From assembly GCA_050245915.1 (NCBI GenBank), contig JBFWWZ010000010.1, positions 1 to 64,000 on the forward strand: DNA of 64,000 nt, read 5' to 3'. The stretch is from JBDSKH01 sp050245915. GTDB taxonomy: Bacteria; Actinomycetota; Actinomycetes; Actinomycetales; Microbacteriaceae. Shown here piece after piece: positions 34,198-44,166 of this stretch. The position numbers were made by a program, and so were the translations under genes. Each line of letters begins with the position of its first letter. The stretch's first letter is position 1. The notes under the pieces were generated by a model. It made no database searches and was not told where the DNA came from. It was given only the letters and a program-made list of their open reading frames with translations.

Positions 34198-34218
34198 ACG
34201 TTACTGTGTGTCGCACAC
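34198..34218 (-). promoter_or_regulatory. PadR promoter and candidate operator
   Basis: TAACGT (34198-34203, minus strand) is the leaderless -10. Immediately upstream GTGTG (34206-34210) and CACAC (34214-34218) form a perfect palindrome around TCG, overlapping where RNA polymerase must bind. PadR regulators often bind such symmetric sites at their own promoter. Confidence 0.5.
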
Positions 34219-34247
34219 CATTGTCAATCGCACATCAGCGTGCGGGA

Positions 34248-34705
34248 TCAGCGCCGGTTGAAGACCACCGGTTCGTCGAGGTACGGCGACCACGCCTTGC
34301 GCTCGCGATCCGAGATGCGGCGGGGTTTCAGGCTGGCAGCATCGACGAGCACGATCCCGGATGCCGCGCGCGCGTACACGACCTGCGGCTCGGTCCCCTG
34401 CGGCGCACACACCTCGTAGCAGACCTCGAGGCTCGCCCCGCCCATGCGCCCGAGCCACAGCTGGATGTCGAGCGGCTCCCGCAGGTACGGGATGGGGGCG
34501 AGGTACTCGACCTCCTGGCGTCCGATCAGGGTGAGCGTCTCGGCACCTGCGTGCGCGGTGTCGGCGACGCCGTCGACCTTCAGGTCACCGTGCCAGAACA
34601 CGGAGATGCGCGACTCCTCCAGCAGGGTCAGCATCGCCGCGTTGTTGACGTGCCCGTACGCGTCGAGGTCGCTCCAGCGGAGCTTGATCGGGACGTGCAG
34701 TCGCA

Positions 34706-34706
<1 letters not shown>
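34248..34706 (-). CDS. Hot-dog fold acyl-CoA thioesterase (4HBT family)
   Basis: A 152-residue single hot-dog domain: LRWSDLDAYGHVNNAAMLTLLEESR near residue 8 contains the Asp/His-Asn active-site pattern of 4-hydroxybenzoyl-CoA thioesterase-like proteins. It likely clears small acyl- or aryl-CoA esters. Its start overlaps the ettA stop by 1 bp, so it is translated with ettA, an arrangement seen in other actinobacteria. Confidence 0.83.
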
Positions 34707-36388
<1,682 letters not shown>

Positions 36389-36412
36389 GGTGTCGAGTCT
36401 ACGATTTCCCAC
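36389..36412. promoter_or_regulatory. Back-to-back leaderless promoters, ettA and DUF4259 gene
   Basis: The whole intergenic gap is 24 bp. On the minus strand TAGACT (36396-36401) serves ettA with a 7-nt spacer; on the plus strand TACGAT (36400-36405) serves the DUF4259 gene with a 7-nt spacer. The two hexamers share 2 bp, so only one polymerase can occupy the site at a time. Confidence 0.6.
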
Positions 36413-36808
36413 ATGGGCACTTGGAGCGGTCAGCCGTTCGGCAATGACGGGGCGGCGGACTGGGGCTGGGAGCTCGACGACGCGAGCGACTGGGGGCCGG
36501 TGCGTCAGGCGCTGAACGACGCGCTGGAGGGTCCTCTCGACGGGGATGTCGCGGAGACCGCGATCGCCGCCGCCGAGGTGGTGGCGCACGGGCTCGGCCG
36601 TCCGACGCAGTCGGACGCGTACACGGTGAGCGTGTCGGCGTTCGTGGAACGGGTGGGTGCTCCCCCGGCAGATCTGGTCCCGCTCGCCGTCGCAGCGCTC
36701 GGGACGGCGACCGGCCCGGACAGCGAGCTCACGGAGCTGTGGAACGAGGCGGATCCGACGGAGTGGCGCGAGGACTGCGCGAAGCTGGATGCCGCACTCC
36801 GCGGCTAG
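36413..36808 (+). CDS. DUF4259 protein
   Basis: A 131-residue soluble, acidic protein starting MGTWSGQPFGNDGAADWGWEL, the standard opening of DUF4259, which occurs across actinobacteria without an assigned role. The remainder is helical. Start supported by a leaderless -10 at 36400-36405. The 3' end is 3 nt from the convergent lipoprotein gene. Confidence 0.82.
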   Translation: MGTWSGQPFGNDGAADWGWELDDASDWGPVRQALNDALEGPLDGDVAETAIAAAEVVAHGLGRPTQSDAYTVSVSAFVERVGAPPADLVPLAVAALGTATGPDSELTELWNEADPTEWREDCAKLDAALRG

Positions 36809-36811
36809 GAG

Positions 36812-37279
36812 TCACCAGTCGATGGGGCGGGTGGCTCCGACGAGGCAGGTGCCGGTGGCGAGGATCGCGGTCGCCGCGCTGTTGTAGACGCCTCCGCCGT
36901 ACTGGCCGACCAGGCAGGTGCCGTTGACGCGGACCGAGAACTGCAGCTGGTCGGCGTCGGCGTTCACGGTGGTGCGATCGGCGGTGACCTCCATCGCGGA
37001 CTTCGAGAACCCCGCGCTCACCAGGTTGTCGATCCATGACCGGCCGTCGAACGGCCCGCCCGCGGCAACAAGCTTGTTGTTCACGAGGTCGAAGTACGGC
37101 AGGTTCTCGGTCGCCGTGCCCTCGGGGATCAGCACCGGCTCGGCCGGAGCGGTGGCGCCCGGCGATGCGCTGGGCGTCGCGATCGTGGTGTTCTCGGGCT
37201 TCACGCTCTGCGGCACACAGCCGGCGAGCGCGACGGCGACACCCGCCGCCAGGATCGCGACCCCCCACGCTCCACGCAT
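36812..37279 (-). CDS. Lipoprotein with Ser/Thr/Pro linker
   Basis: A 155-residue secreted lipoprotein: hydrophobic signal (VAILAAGVAVA) ending in the lipobox LAGC, Cys at residue 21, then a Thr/Ser/Pro/Ala-rich spacer to about residue 50 and a compact C-terminal domain with two Cys (NGTCLVGQ, TGTCLVGA) that may form a disulphide. Recognised as an actinobacterial DUF6993-like protein with moderate certainty. The -10 TAGAAT (37286-37291) is 6 nt before ATG, and its first three bases are the stop of the ssb fragment upstream. Confidence 0.75.
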   Translation of the reverse strand: MRGAWGVAILAAGVAVALAGCVPQSVKPENTTIATPSASPGATAPAEPVLIPEGTATENLPYFDLVNNKLVAAGGPFDGRSWIDNLVSAGFSKSAMEVTADRTTVNADADQLQFSVRVNGTCLVGQYGGGVYNSAATAILATGTCLVGATRPIDW

Positions 37280-37288
37280 GAGCCGATT

Positions 37289-37703
37289 CTAGAACGGCGT
37301 CTCGACGGGAACCGCCTCCCGTTCGCGCGTCAGCGCGTCTTCGACGGCCGCCTGCTCGGCGGTCTGCTCGAGACCGGGCTCTTCGGCGGCCTCCGCGTCA
37401 GCCTCGGCGACCTTCGTGCTGGCGGACCGGGTGAACTGCGCGGTGCCCCAGCTGAGATCGTGCCCGATCGCGTCGGCGTCGACCCCGACGCTCGTGCCGT
37501 GGTTCTCCTCCGTCGCCCAGTCGCGGATGCGCAGGCGGCCCGTGACCACGACGCGCTGCCCGCGCTGCACCGAGCTGATCACGTTGGTGGCGAGCTGCCG
37601 GAATGCCGAGACGGTGTACCAGTTGGTGTCACCGTCGACCCATTTCTGCTCGGTGCGGTCGAACCGGCGCTGCTGTGACGCCAGCCGGAACGTGGTGATG
37701 GCG
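37289..37703 (-). pseudogene. ssb: 3' part of host ssb, cut off by prophage
   Basis: From the left junction leftward the frame reads GLAITTFRLASQQRRFDRTE, then WVDGDTNWYTVSAFRQLATN and VVVTGRLRIRDW, the OB-fold of single-stranded DNA-binding protein from its second strand to the end, finishing in an acidic tail with VETPF (compare the IPF tip of SSB). The first 23 residues are 9.5 kb away at 47171-47241. No in-frame ATG/GTG/TTG lies before the GTG at 37582, which would give only 97 residues, so the remnant should be non-functional as an SSB. Joining the halves at AGCCC restores one frame exactly. Confidence 0.9.
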
Positions 37704-37708
37704 AGCCC
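37704..37708. other. Left attachment junction of prophage
   Basis: Core AGCCC. Left of it GGTGATGGCG is host ssb; right of it CGCAACGGTGCTGTTAGTAA is the element. The element-side arm mirrors the element-side arm at the right junction (TACTAATAGAAC / TACTAACAGCAC), giving the dyad expected of a serine-integrase attP. Confidence 0.8.
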
Positions 37709-37746
37709 CGCAACGGTGCTGTTAGTAACAGTTAGGAGAATGCGAA

Positions 37747-37986
37747 ATGGGCACCAAACTTCCTAGCGATCGACTGGCTCAGCCGCGCCACCCCTGGCGT
37801 GTGGCAGCGATCGTCCTGGGTGCGGTCGCGGCAACTGGCGGTACGTACGTGGTTGCCGATCAGGTGTTGAACCCGCCTCATGCCCGGACGGTAGGAGCGG
37901 TGCGTCTGGTGGGTAGCGGAACGTCAGCAGTTGCAGAGCGAGCGCCGCTTCCCGGATATCTGGTGCGGGCTGTTCGTCCTCTTTGA
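37747..37986 (+). CDS. Small single-pass membrane protein of the prophage
   Basis: A 79-residue protein with AGGAGA 9 nt before ATG, placed 39 bp inside the left junction and on the opposite strand to the phage genes. Residues about 19-42 (VAAIVLGAVAATGGTYVVAD) form one membrane segment after a basic N-terminus. The second half runs antisense to the tail fibre remnant and may be a fusion created by deletion. A lysis-module or superinfection role is possible but unsupported. Confidence 0.4.
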   Translation: MGTKLPSDRLAQPRHPWRVAAIVLGAVAATGGTYVVADQVLNPPHARTVGAVRLVGSGTSAVAERAPLPGYLVRAVRPL

Positions 37987-38332
37987 ACTGTCGGGACGAC
38001 GGGACGTAACCCATAGGGCCACCGGAGTTCACGTATTGGACCCGGTACGCGGTCGTAAGCAGGTTGTTGTAAACGCCCGTGCTGGACATGCCAGCGCTGG
38101 CGGTCACACTCCCTGTGGTCGACACGGGGCCGTACCAGGTAGCACCCGACGAAGAAACGTTCGCGATCTCCGTAGCCAGGTTCTCAACCTGGTTGCGCAA
38201 CTCCACCAGGGCGTTGTAGTTCTGCATCCCATCAGCCGCCTCAAGCTCGCGCAACCTGCGCAAGACCGCCTCCAGATCATGCTTGAGCCAATCGAAATCC
38301 CCGACCTGGGGCCGTTGATAACCGGAAACCAT
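37763..38332 (-). pseudogene. Truncated tail fibre with S74-type chaperone domain
   Basis: Starts at an ATG overlapping the tape-measure stop. Residues 1-60 are helical (DFDWLKHDLEAVLRRLRELE), then a Gly/Ser-rich fibre part, then GGPMGYVPSSRQFKED followed by ALQLLTFRY, which matches the opening of the intramolecular chaperone/peptidase S74 domain of phage fibres (Ser-Lys dyad in SSRQFK). After LLTFRY the sequence becomes Pro/Arg-rich and antisense to the small gene at 37747, so the C-terminal three quarters of S74 are lost, probably by deletion. Confidence 0.65.
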
Positions 38333-40734
38333 CAGCGCACCATCACTCTCATTTTCTGGACCAGCAATTGCGTAACCGTTTCGGGATCGACGCCCAAAGC
38401 GTTGATCTCATACGTGACGTGCTGACTCGAGACCTGAGCCGGGGGCGCGGTCACATAACCGCCCGTCGCGTAGGCAGGGACCATGCCCTGGTTGTTGATG
38501 TGATCTAGGTACGCCACCCCCACGGCCCGGACAGCCGAAGCCTTCACCACGTACTCACCATTCGACAGTCGCGCCGGAATCGAATCGCTAGTACCTGTGC
38601 CGGGACCGCTGATGTAGCCACCGGTCGCCACACCCGGCCCATTGACCACGGTCCCGTTGATCCGAACCGAGCGACCATTGTTCAGGCGGATGAACTGATC
38701 GAGGTTCTGCTGCGCCGTAGTCGTATCCAGGTCGACCACCGTCGAGATGTTCGACGGGATCAGTCCCAGGTTGTCCGCGTAAGCCTCAGCCTCCGGCCCT
38801 ACGATCCCGAACGCGGCGAGCTGATCGATAAGCGCCTGACGCCCATCCGTGATCGCCTGAGTCGCCAGCTCCTGAGAACCGGTCTGCTCATAAATCGCAA
38901 CAGCAGCATCCTTCGACGTCTTCGCGATCTGATCCAGCGCCTTCTCATTCGCACGACCAGCCTCAGTGTTGATATCGAGAGTCGCACCGTTCTGCGCCAG
39001 CGCCGCAGTCGCATCATCAACCGCAGCCTGGAACTGCCGCTCAGCCTCACGGGTCGAGAGGGTCGCGTCCGCGAAACCTCGAATCAGGTCAGCCAGGTCG
39101 GAAACCGCTTCGCCGGCACCCTCAGCCTCACCCCGAAGATCCGCGAGCGCTTCTGAGTTGTCGTCCGTCGCGGCCTTCGAGTTCTTCCACTCTTCGACAC
39201 CAGCCGCCAACTCTTCGCGGGTCTTGCGAATCGCAATCGTGGTCGCGCCGTTCTCAACCTGTACAGCCGCAGCACGCTTCTGAGTACCCGACAGCCCCTC
39301 CGAGTAAGCATCCAACTTCGCCTGCACAGCAGCGAGCGCATCCCCACCCTCGACAACCGCATCGGTGAGCTCGCGCTGAGTGATCCCGTACCGTTCGGCA
39401 TCTTTGAACGCGCCCCGCTCTTCCAGGGCCTTGATAGCGACCTCGCGGCTGTACTCGGTGAGCGCCCCCGTCGTCTGGTCCAGGCTCTCCCTGAAGCTGT
39501 CAGTCCGCGCTTTGCTCGATGCCTGCTCAGCGACGAACGCCGACAGCACCAGAGTTGCAATGCCGATAGCCGCTCCCACAAGTCCGACTCCGACAGCCGT
39601 ACTCCGCGCCGACACATTGATGTCTTCAAGCGCATTCTTCAGCGCAGCGAATCGAGGAATCGCGATCAGAGCAGTACCGCCAGCCAGAGCAACCGCAGCC
39701 GTCAGCGTCCCTACGGCGAGACCCGCAGTCAGCACGGGAGTCGGGAGGTTACCCACCCCGTCAACGAGGAACGTCACAGACTGGGTAATCGACCGGAGCA
39801 CGTCGTTCGCGCCCGAACCCGTCTGAATCAGAGCCGTGTCCAGTGCCCCGGAAAGCTTCTCAAGATCGCCGCGCAGGTTGTTCAGACGCTCAGCAGCGAC
39901 CCGAGCCGCATACCCGGCATCGTTCACCTCGCGGGTGTACTTCGCCACCTCATCGCCACCAGCAGCGAACAGAACCCGCGCAGCCGTGACCTGCTGATTG
40001 CCGAAGATGATCCCCAGGGATGCGTCACGCGATCGGTCATCGAGTCCCTGATAGGCGTCAGCGAGCCGCTGAGCAGTACCAGCCAGACCGATGAATCCGC
40101 CCTGTCCGTCGTAGAGGTTGATGTTCAGCCGTTCGATCTCTTTCGCGGCCTGAGAACTCGGAGATGTCAGCGACGACAGCACGCCACGCAGCGACGTGCC
40201 AGCCTGCTCACCAATGAGCCCCTGGTCCGCAAACAGGGCGAGTGCACCGGCGGTCTCCTCCACCGACACACCCATCGACGCCGCCACAGGGCCAACGAAC
40301 TTGAGTCCCTGCGCCAGATCCTCAACCGAGCCGAGCGCTTTACCCGCCGCCGCCGACAAGATGTCCGCAACGTGGGACGCCTGATCGCCGGCAAGGTTGT
40401 ACTGCTTCAGGGTTGTGGCCGTGATCTCAGCCGCACGCGCAACCTCGAGCTGACCGGACGCCGCGAGCGCCAACGCACCGTCAAGCGCGCCCCCGAGGAT
40501 GTCAGCCGTCGAGAGTCCAGCTTTCCCCAGCTCCTCGATCGCGTTCGCAGCCTCAGTCGCAGTAAAGATCGTCGCACCACCCGCATCAAGGGCAGCGTCA
40601 CGCAGCGCCAACATCTCGCCCGTGGTCGCCTGAGTAACCGCGTTCACGTTCGACATGGCCTGGTCGAACTCTGCGAACTTCCGCACCGCCACGGCCAGGC
40701 CAACGGCCAGGGCGATACCCGTCCCGATACCCAC
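38332..40734 (-). CDS. Phage tail tape-measure protein, N-terminally truncated
   Basis: An 800-residue siphovirus tape-measure protein: AEFDQAMSNVNAVTQATTGE near residue 22, GLSTADILGGALDGALALAASGQ near 75, a phage TP901-type core, hydrophobic stretches near 330-400, coiled-coil parts and a Gly-rich end (GGYISGPGTGTSDSIPARLSNGEYVVKA). The frame remains open upstream to about 40810 and encodes REFSNDSTARLAAQRAAFES, normally internal in such proteins, with no good start before it. The usual N-terminal 40-70 residues are thus gone; GTG 40734 is only a formal start. Confidence 0.85.
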   Translation of the reverse strand: MGIGTGIALAVGLAVAVRKFAEFDQAMSNVNAVTQATTGEMLALRDAALDAGGATIFTATEAANAIEELGKAGLSTADILGGALDGALALAASGQLEVARAAEITATTLKQYNLAGDQASHVADILSAAAGKALGSVEDLAQGLKFVGPVAASMGVSVEETAGALALFADQGLIGEQAGTSLRGVLSSLTSPSSQAAKEIERLNINLYDGQGGFIGLAGTAQRLADAYQGLDDRSRDASLGIIFGNQQVTAARVLFAAGGDEVAKYTREVNDAGYAARVAAERLNNLRGDLEKLSGALDTALIQTGSGANDVLRSITQSVTFLVDGVGNLPTPVLTAGLAVGTLTAAVALAGGTALIAIPRFAALKNALEDINVSARSTAVGVGLVGAAIGIATLVLSAFVAEQASSKARTDSFRESLDQTTGALTEYSREVAIKALEERGAFKDAERYGITQRELTDAVVEGGDALAAVQAKLDAYSEGLSGTQKRAAAVQVENGATTIAIRKTREELAAGVEEWKNSKAATDDNSEALADLRGEAEGAGEAVSDLADLIRGFADATLSTREAERQFQAAVDDATAALAQNGATLDINTEAGRANEKALDQIAKTSKDAAVAIYEQTGSQELATQAITDGRQALIDQLAAFGIVGPEAEAYADNLGLIPSNISTVVDLDTTTAQQNLDQFIRLNNGRSVRINGTVVNGPGVATGGYISGPGTGTSDSIPARLSNGEYVVKASAVRAVGVAYLDHINNQGMVPAYATGGYVTAPPAQVSSQHVTYEINALGVDPETVTQLLVQKMRVMVR

Positions 40735-40786
40735 CCGACCCAGCGACTCGAACGCTGCACGCTGAGCAGCCAGACGCGCCGTCGAG

Positions 40787-40945
40787 TCATTCGAGAACTC
40801 GCGGGTCTGTCTCCGTCTCGGAGAACACCTCAGCCGACATGAGCGGGTCGGCCTCGTAGTAGGACAGCAACAGGCGCGCCACGCGGCCCTGCTGAGTCAC
40901 GGTGTCGATCGCCAGCAGCGAATCGAAAGCGCCCAGATCGTCCAT
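40787..40945 (-). CDS. Short phage ORF ending at a deletion junction
   Basis: 52 residues, MDDLGAFDSLLAIDTVTQQG to the end DPRVLE. Its start overlaps the small-terminase stop, as the next phage gene would, but after about residue 45 it enters sequence that belongs to the tape-measure gene in another frame. It is best read as the 5' end of a lost gene (possibly the large terminase region) fused to tape-measure DNA. Confidence 0.5.
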   Translation of the reverse strand: MDDLGAFDSLLAIDTVTQQGRVARLLLSYYEADPLMSAEVFSETETDPRVLE

Positions 40946-41388
40946 CACTTCACCGCCTGCAACCGGCGAACGCGATCCCGCGCCGATTCGCCCTCGATCG
41001 TGACGTGCTGCAACCACTCGTCCCCGGACGGCTTCCGCTCCCACCGACCAGCAGCACCAGCACGCGCACGGTTCGCCCTGAACCGGTCAAGCGCCCGAAC
41101 GTCCTCAGGCAGCCTCAGCAGATCCGTCAACTTCCCGTAGACCAATTGCTGCTGACGGATCTCGCCCACGGCGGGATGCAACACGGTCTGACCAGCAGAA
41201 CCCGCGATGGTCAAACCGTCCGCCGCGAGATGCTCAGACAGAGCGTCGATCCGGTCGAGCGTGCGGCCAGCCTCCAGCAGTAGCGACAACTGTTTAGCGT
41301 CGAACGGGACCAGCGACGTCAGGTCACGCCACAGGGCAGAGCCACGCTCGCCCAACACCTCGGGCGGGGTAGGAGTCTCATCGGACAT
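40945..41388 (-). CDS. Phage terminase small subunit, P27-like
   Basis: 147 residues. The pattern GSALWRDLTSLVPFDAKQ, LLEAGRTLDRIDALSEHLA, GQTVLHPAVGEIRQQQ and LTDLLRLPED is that of P27/actinophage small terminases, which recognise phage DNA for packaging. ATG 41388 is chosen because GGAGA lies 5 nt upstream. Normally followed by large terminase and portal; here only a 52-residue remnant and the tape-measure gene follow. Confidence 0.75.
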   Translation of the reverse strand: MSDETPTPPEVLGERGSALWRDLTSLVPFDAKQLSLLLEAGRTLDRIDALSEHLAADGLTIAGSAGQTVLHPAVGEIRQQQLVYGKLTDLLRLPEDVRALDRFRANRARAGAAGRWERKPSGDEWLQHVTIEGESARDRVRRLQAVK

Positions 41389-41523
41389 TCGAATCTCCAT
41401 TCGGAATTTCAGACTTCGGAAGCATCGACTTGCGACGGCCCTCCCGGTCCTGCGTCGTGTCACTGTTAGGGGCCGTCCCCCTGGTCAGAGCGGGGACAGA
41501 GGGACGGCCAGTCGAACACCTGT

Positions 41524-42183
41524 TCAGACGTGAACGAGCGTGCTGAGCTGCACAGGCTCGGGAGCAGGTAAGCGTTTCTGCTCAGGTGCGGCAGCGCGCT
41601 CCACCCGGTCTGCAGTCGCGAGCAGGTGAGCGACGGGGCCGGCGGTGTCGAGCACCAGGACGGGACCGGTCCAGCCGACCGTGTAGGACAGATCCTTGAA
41701 GTGCGGTGCGAGCTGATGCAGGGACCGGGCGGCGTTCGCAACCGAGGCGTTGGCGTCGTCGATGATGCGGCGTGCCTTCTCGATCTCGGCTTCGTATCCA
41801 GCGACGGTCTGACGGATGAATTCGGCAGCGGTCGGGATCATCTCGCGCGCGTGTGCATCGAGCGCATGACGTGTCGTTTCTGCGGCGAGAAGGTAACGCT
41901 CCTGCGCCTGGGCCGCTACCTGGTCAGCGTATGCGCGGTTGCGCTCCGCCTTCTCTGCCCGATTCGTGGTCGGTGCGCCGGAACCCTTCTCGACCGCGCT
42001 GATGAGGTCGAGCCGGTCGGCTTCCTCAGCGGCGGGGACGGCAGCCTCAGCGAGCAGCAGCTTCTCGTACGCGGCCACAAACTCTTTCTCGGCGGCGAGC
42101 TGGGCGGTGTATGCCTTCTGCACTTCGGTCGGGTACTTGATCCCGGTGGCGAGGGACGGTGCGTTGATGATGGTGCGGATCAT
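41524..42183 (-). CDS. Helical prophage protein of unknown function
   Basis: 219 residues, almost wholly alpha-helical and Ala/Glu-rich from 20 to 160 (QLAAEKEFVAAYEKLLLAEA), probably a coiled coil, with a C-terminal TVGWTGPVLVLDT strand. Good AAGGAACC ribosome site 5 nt before ATG 42183. Family not recognised. The 135-bp gap between it and the terminase gene contains no gene that I can support. Confidence 0.6.
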   Translation of the reverse strand: MIRTIINAPSLATGIKYPTEVQKAYTAQLAAEKEFVAAYEKLLLAEAAVPAAEEADRLDLISAVEKGSGAPTTNRAEKAERNRAYADQVAAQAQERYLLAAETTRHALDAHAREMIPTAAEFIRQTVAGYEAEIEKARRIIDDANASVANAARSLHQLAPHFKDLSYTVGWTGPVLVLDTAGPVAHLLATADRVERAAAPEQKRLPAPEPVQLSTLVHV

Positions 42184-42195
42184 GTCAAGGTTCCT

Positions 42196-42417
42196 TTACT
42201 GGGCGAACTGGGGGTGCTGGGCGGCGTCGAACGTGATCGAGCGGCGCGAGGCAGTTGTCTCCGGGTCGTCACGTTCTGCGAGAACGTCACGGAACTGACC
42301 CTGAGATGCCGCCAGCGCGATCTCATCGGCGGTCAGCAACTTGAGATCGTGCTTGCTGAGCTGCGGACGCTCAACCTCGAGCCCGATCAGGGCGAGGACG
42401 CGGTTACGGTCGTTCAT
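42196..42417 (-). CDS. Small prophage protein, 73 aa
   Basis: 73 residues, starting MNDRNRVLALIGLEVERPQL, soluble and charged; KLLTADEIALAASQGQF suggests a short helical domain. It lies one base before the next gene's stop and 12 nt before the helical protein gene, in a run of close, same-strand genes. Function unknown. Confidence 0.55.
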   Translation of the reverse strand: MNDRNRVLALIGLEVERPQLSKHDLKLLTADEIALAASQGQFRDVLAERDDPETTASRRSITFDAAQHPQFAQ

Positions 42418-42418
42418 G

Positions 42419-42556
42419 TCAGAACTGCCCTTCGTGGTATTCGTCCTCTTCGGGACGCTGAACGGTTGTGAGGTTGTTCGTGCGGGGCCGGCGCGGGGGC
42501 AGCGGTTCGTGGGCGGCCATGAAGTGCGCCAGCAACTCGCGGTTGTGGTCGGTCAT
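42419..42556 (-). CDS. Small prophage protein, 45 aa
   Basis: 45 residues, MTDHNRELLAHFMAAHEPLP at the start and acidic EEDEYHEGQF at the end. ATG 42556 has AAGGAAC upstream and overlaps the stop of the preceding small gene (ATGA). Function unknown. Confidence 0.5.
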   Translation of the reverse strand: MTDHNRELLAHFMAAHEPLPPRRPRTNNLTTVQRPEEDEYHEGQF

Positions 42557-42699
42557 CGGGTGAGGTTCCTTTCGAGTTCTCGGAGGCGTCGGCGGGTTTC
42601 GCGTTCCTCCCATTGCTTGTGCAGTTGGGTTTCGAATGCGCGCATGTAGCGGTCGCTCCACAGGACGGGCGGCAGGGGTGCGGTGTGGCGTCTAGGCAA
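42553..42699 (-). CDS. Small basic prophage protein, 48 aa
   Basis: 48 residues if started at TTG 42699, inside the end of the RepA-like gene; basic and helical (RYMRAFETQLHKQWEERETR). An internal ATG at about 42645 would give a much shorter product. The stop overlaps the next ATG. Only overlap and charge pattern support it as a gene. Confidence 0.4.
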   Translation of the reverse strand: MPRRHTAPLPPVLWSDRYMRAFETQLHKQWEERETRRRLRELERNLTR

Positions 42700-43894
42700 C
42701 TTCGTATCCCGTCATTCCGAGCTGCTGCTTCTCGCGCCAGAGTTGTTCACACGCCAGGTTCGGGTGCGTGTCCTGGTCGCGTCGGAGGCGGGTCATCGGC
42801 TCGCCACAGCCTTTGCAGATCGACTGTTGCGCTGTTGCGTTCGGGTAGTTAGACGCAACACTCACAACGGGCGTAACAGGGGCGTTATCGCTGTTGCGTG
42901 TGTATTTCCCGCGCCCGGAACGGATTATGCGGGCCGATCTGACCAGACGTCCCAGGTACACCCGCGCTTGGTTCTTCTGAATGTCGAACTCTTCCGAGAT
43001 CGCAGCAGCGTCAACCTCAGTTGACGAACTGTTGACGTAGGCCAGGATCTCGCTCGAGAGGTCTCCCAGGTTGGCGTCATCACTTCGACGCACTAGCTCA
43101 TGGACGGTCAGGGTCGTTTCTCCGATCAGTGATGCGCGCCCGACGATCGCCGCGTCACCGTTGCCGGTGGGAACGGATGCAGAGACGACTTCGAATGCGA
43201 GGGATGGGGCTTTCACGCTGTAGTTGGACTTGTCCACCGTGAGAATGCGCTGGTCGGTTTCCTCATCGACCGCGAGCAGCAAAACGCTCCTGGCGATGTC
43301 TCGGAATGCGTGAGACCCGGACACCTTGTCTGAGGCGTTGCCCTGACCCTTCCCGAAATGCATGACCAGGATCGGAGCGATGCCGAGCTCTCCCGCGAGT
43401 CCCGCAATCGGGTCAAGGTTGCGGCGCACATCAGATGCCTTTATCGAGTCGCCCGACATGAGCGAAACGATCGGATCGATGATCAGAACATGGATGCCCT
43501 GTTCGATCAGGGACGCCTTCAGTGACTTGAGGTCTTCCGCAATGGTGGGAAGCCCCGTCCATTCGTCGCCTTCGTCGGTCGTGGTCTTGACGGAAGAGAA
43601 GTCCCAGACTCGCTCCATGTCAGCGCCCGCAGCCGTGAGACGCGGGACAAGAGTCGTCGCCAGATCGTCCTCCCCCGAGATGAACCCCACGCTGGCGGGT
43701 CGTCCGTAGAGGTCGCCCGGGAACTCGCCGCGAGTGAGGCCAGCGGCGAGCCATGCGAGGATCGTTGACTTCCCGATGCCACCCCGTCCAGCGAGGATCG
43801 TCGGGACTCCGAGCGGGACAAGATCCTGGTACGCCCATTCCTGACGGCGTGCTTCAACTAGTGCGAGCGGGGTCGCCATAAGTTCGCGGGTCAT
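42692..43894 (-). CDS. RepA/RecA-like AAA ATPase with C-terminal zinc motif
   Basis: 400 residues. Walker A GRGGIGKST near residue 36, Walker B LIIDPIVSLM near 138 and sensor HFGKGQGNASDKVSGSHAFRD near 180 match the RepA/AAA_25 hexameric helicase-like proteins of phages and mobile elements. A winged-helix part (AAISEEFDIQKNQARVYLGRL) follows near 300 and CKGCGEPM plus a later Cys form a possible zinc finger. Likely acts in replication of the element DNA. Start overlaps the stop of the upstream gene by 4 bp. Confidence 0.8.
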   Translation of the reverse strand: MTRELMATPLALVEARRQEWAYQDLVPLGVPTILAGRGGIGKSTILAWLAAGLTRGEFPGDLYGRPASVGFISGEDDLATTLVPRLTAAGADMERVWDFSSVKTTTDEGDEWTGLPTIAEDLKSLKASLIEQGIHVLIIDPIVSLMSGDSIKASDVRRNLDPIAGLAGELGIAPILVMHFGKGQGNASDKVSGSHAFRDIARSVLLLAVDEETDQRILTVDKSNYSVKAPSLAFEVVSASVPTGNGDAAIVGRASLIGETTLTVHELVRRSDDANLGDLSSEILAYVNSSSTEVDAAAISEEFDIQKNQARVYLGRLVRSARIIRSGRGKYTRNSDNAPVTPVVSVASNYPNATAQQSICKGCGEPMTRLRRDQDTHPNLACEQLWREKQQLGMTGYEVA

Positions 43895-44166
43895 GCGGCC
43901 TCCGCCCAGAGAGCGGCGGTCTGACGCCGCCGGTATTCCTCGGGCGTCCAGCCGTTTGCGTACAGGACGTACCAGTAGTCCCGTTCACGGGTGAGGCGCT
44001 CGATCTCGCCCTGGCAGCAGTTCTCCCCGTGGAGGTTCGCGCCGGCCATGTACCAGGCAGAGACCCCCGGCGACAGGTGATGAAATTCCAGCTCACCCGC
44101 GATCAGTTTCCAAAGGGTGTCCTGTAGCACCTGATCTACGGTGTGCCCGATCAGTTGCGGCATCAT
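43891..44166 (-). CDS. Prophage hypothetical protein, 91 aa
   Basis: 91 residues, starting MMPQLIGHTVDQVLQDTLWK; HHLSPGVSAWYMAGANLHGE and CCQGEIERL give two adjacent Cys. Soluble, mixed helix. Coupled by 4-bp overlaps to genes on both sides. Similar small proteins precede replication genes in actinophages, but no function is known to me. Confidence 0.55.
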   Translation of the reverse strand: MMPQLIGHTVDQVLQDTLWKLIAGELEFHHLSPGVSAWYMAGANLHGENCCQGEIERLTRERDYWYVLYANGWTPEEYRRRQTAALWAEAA

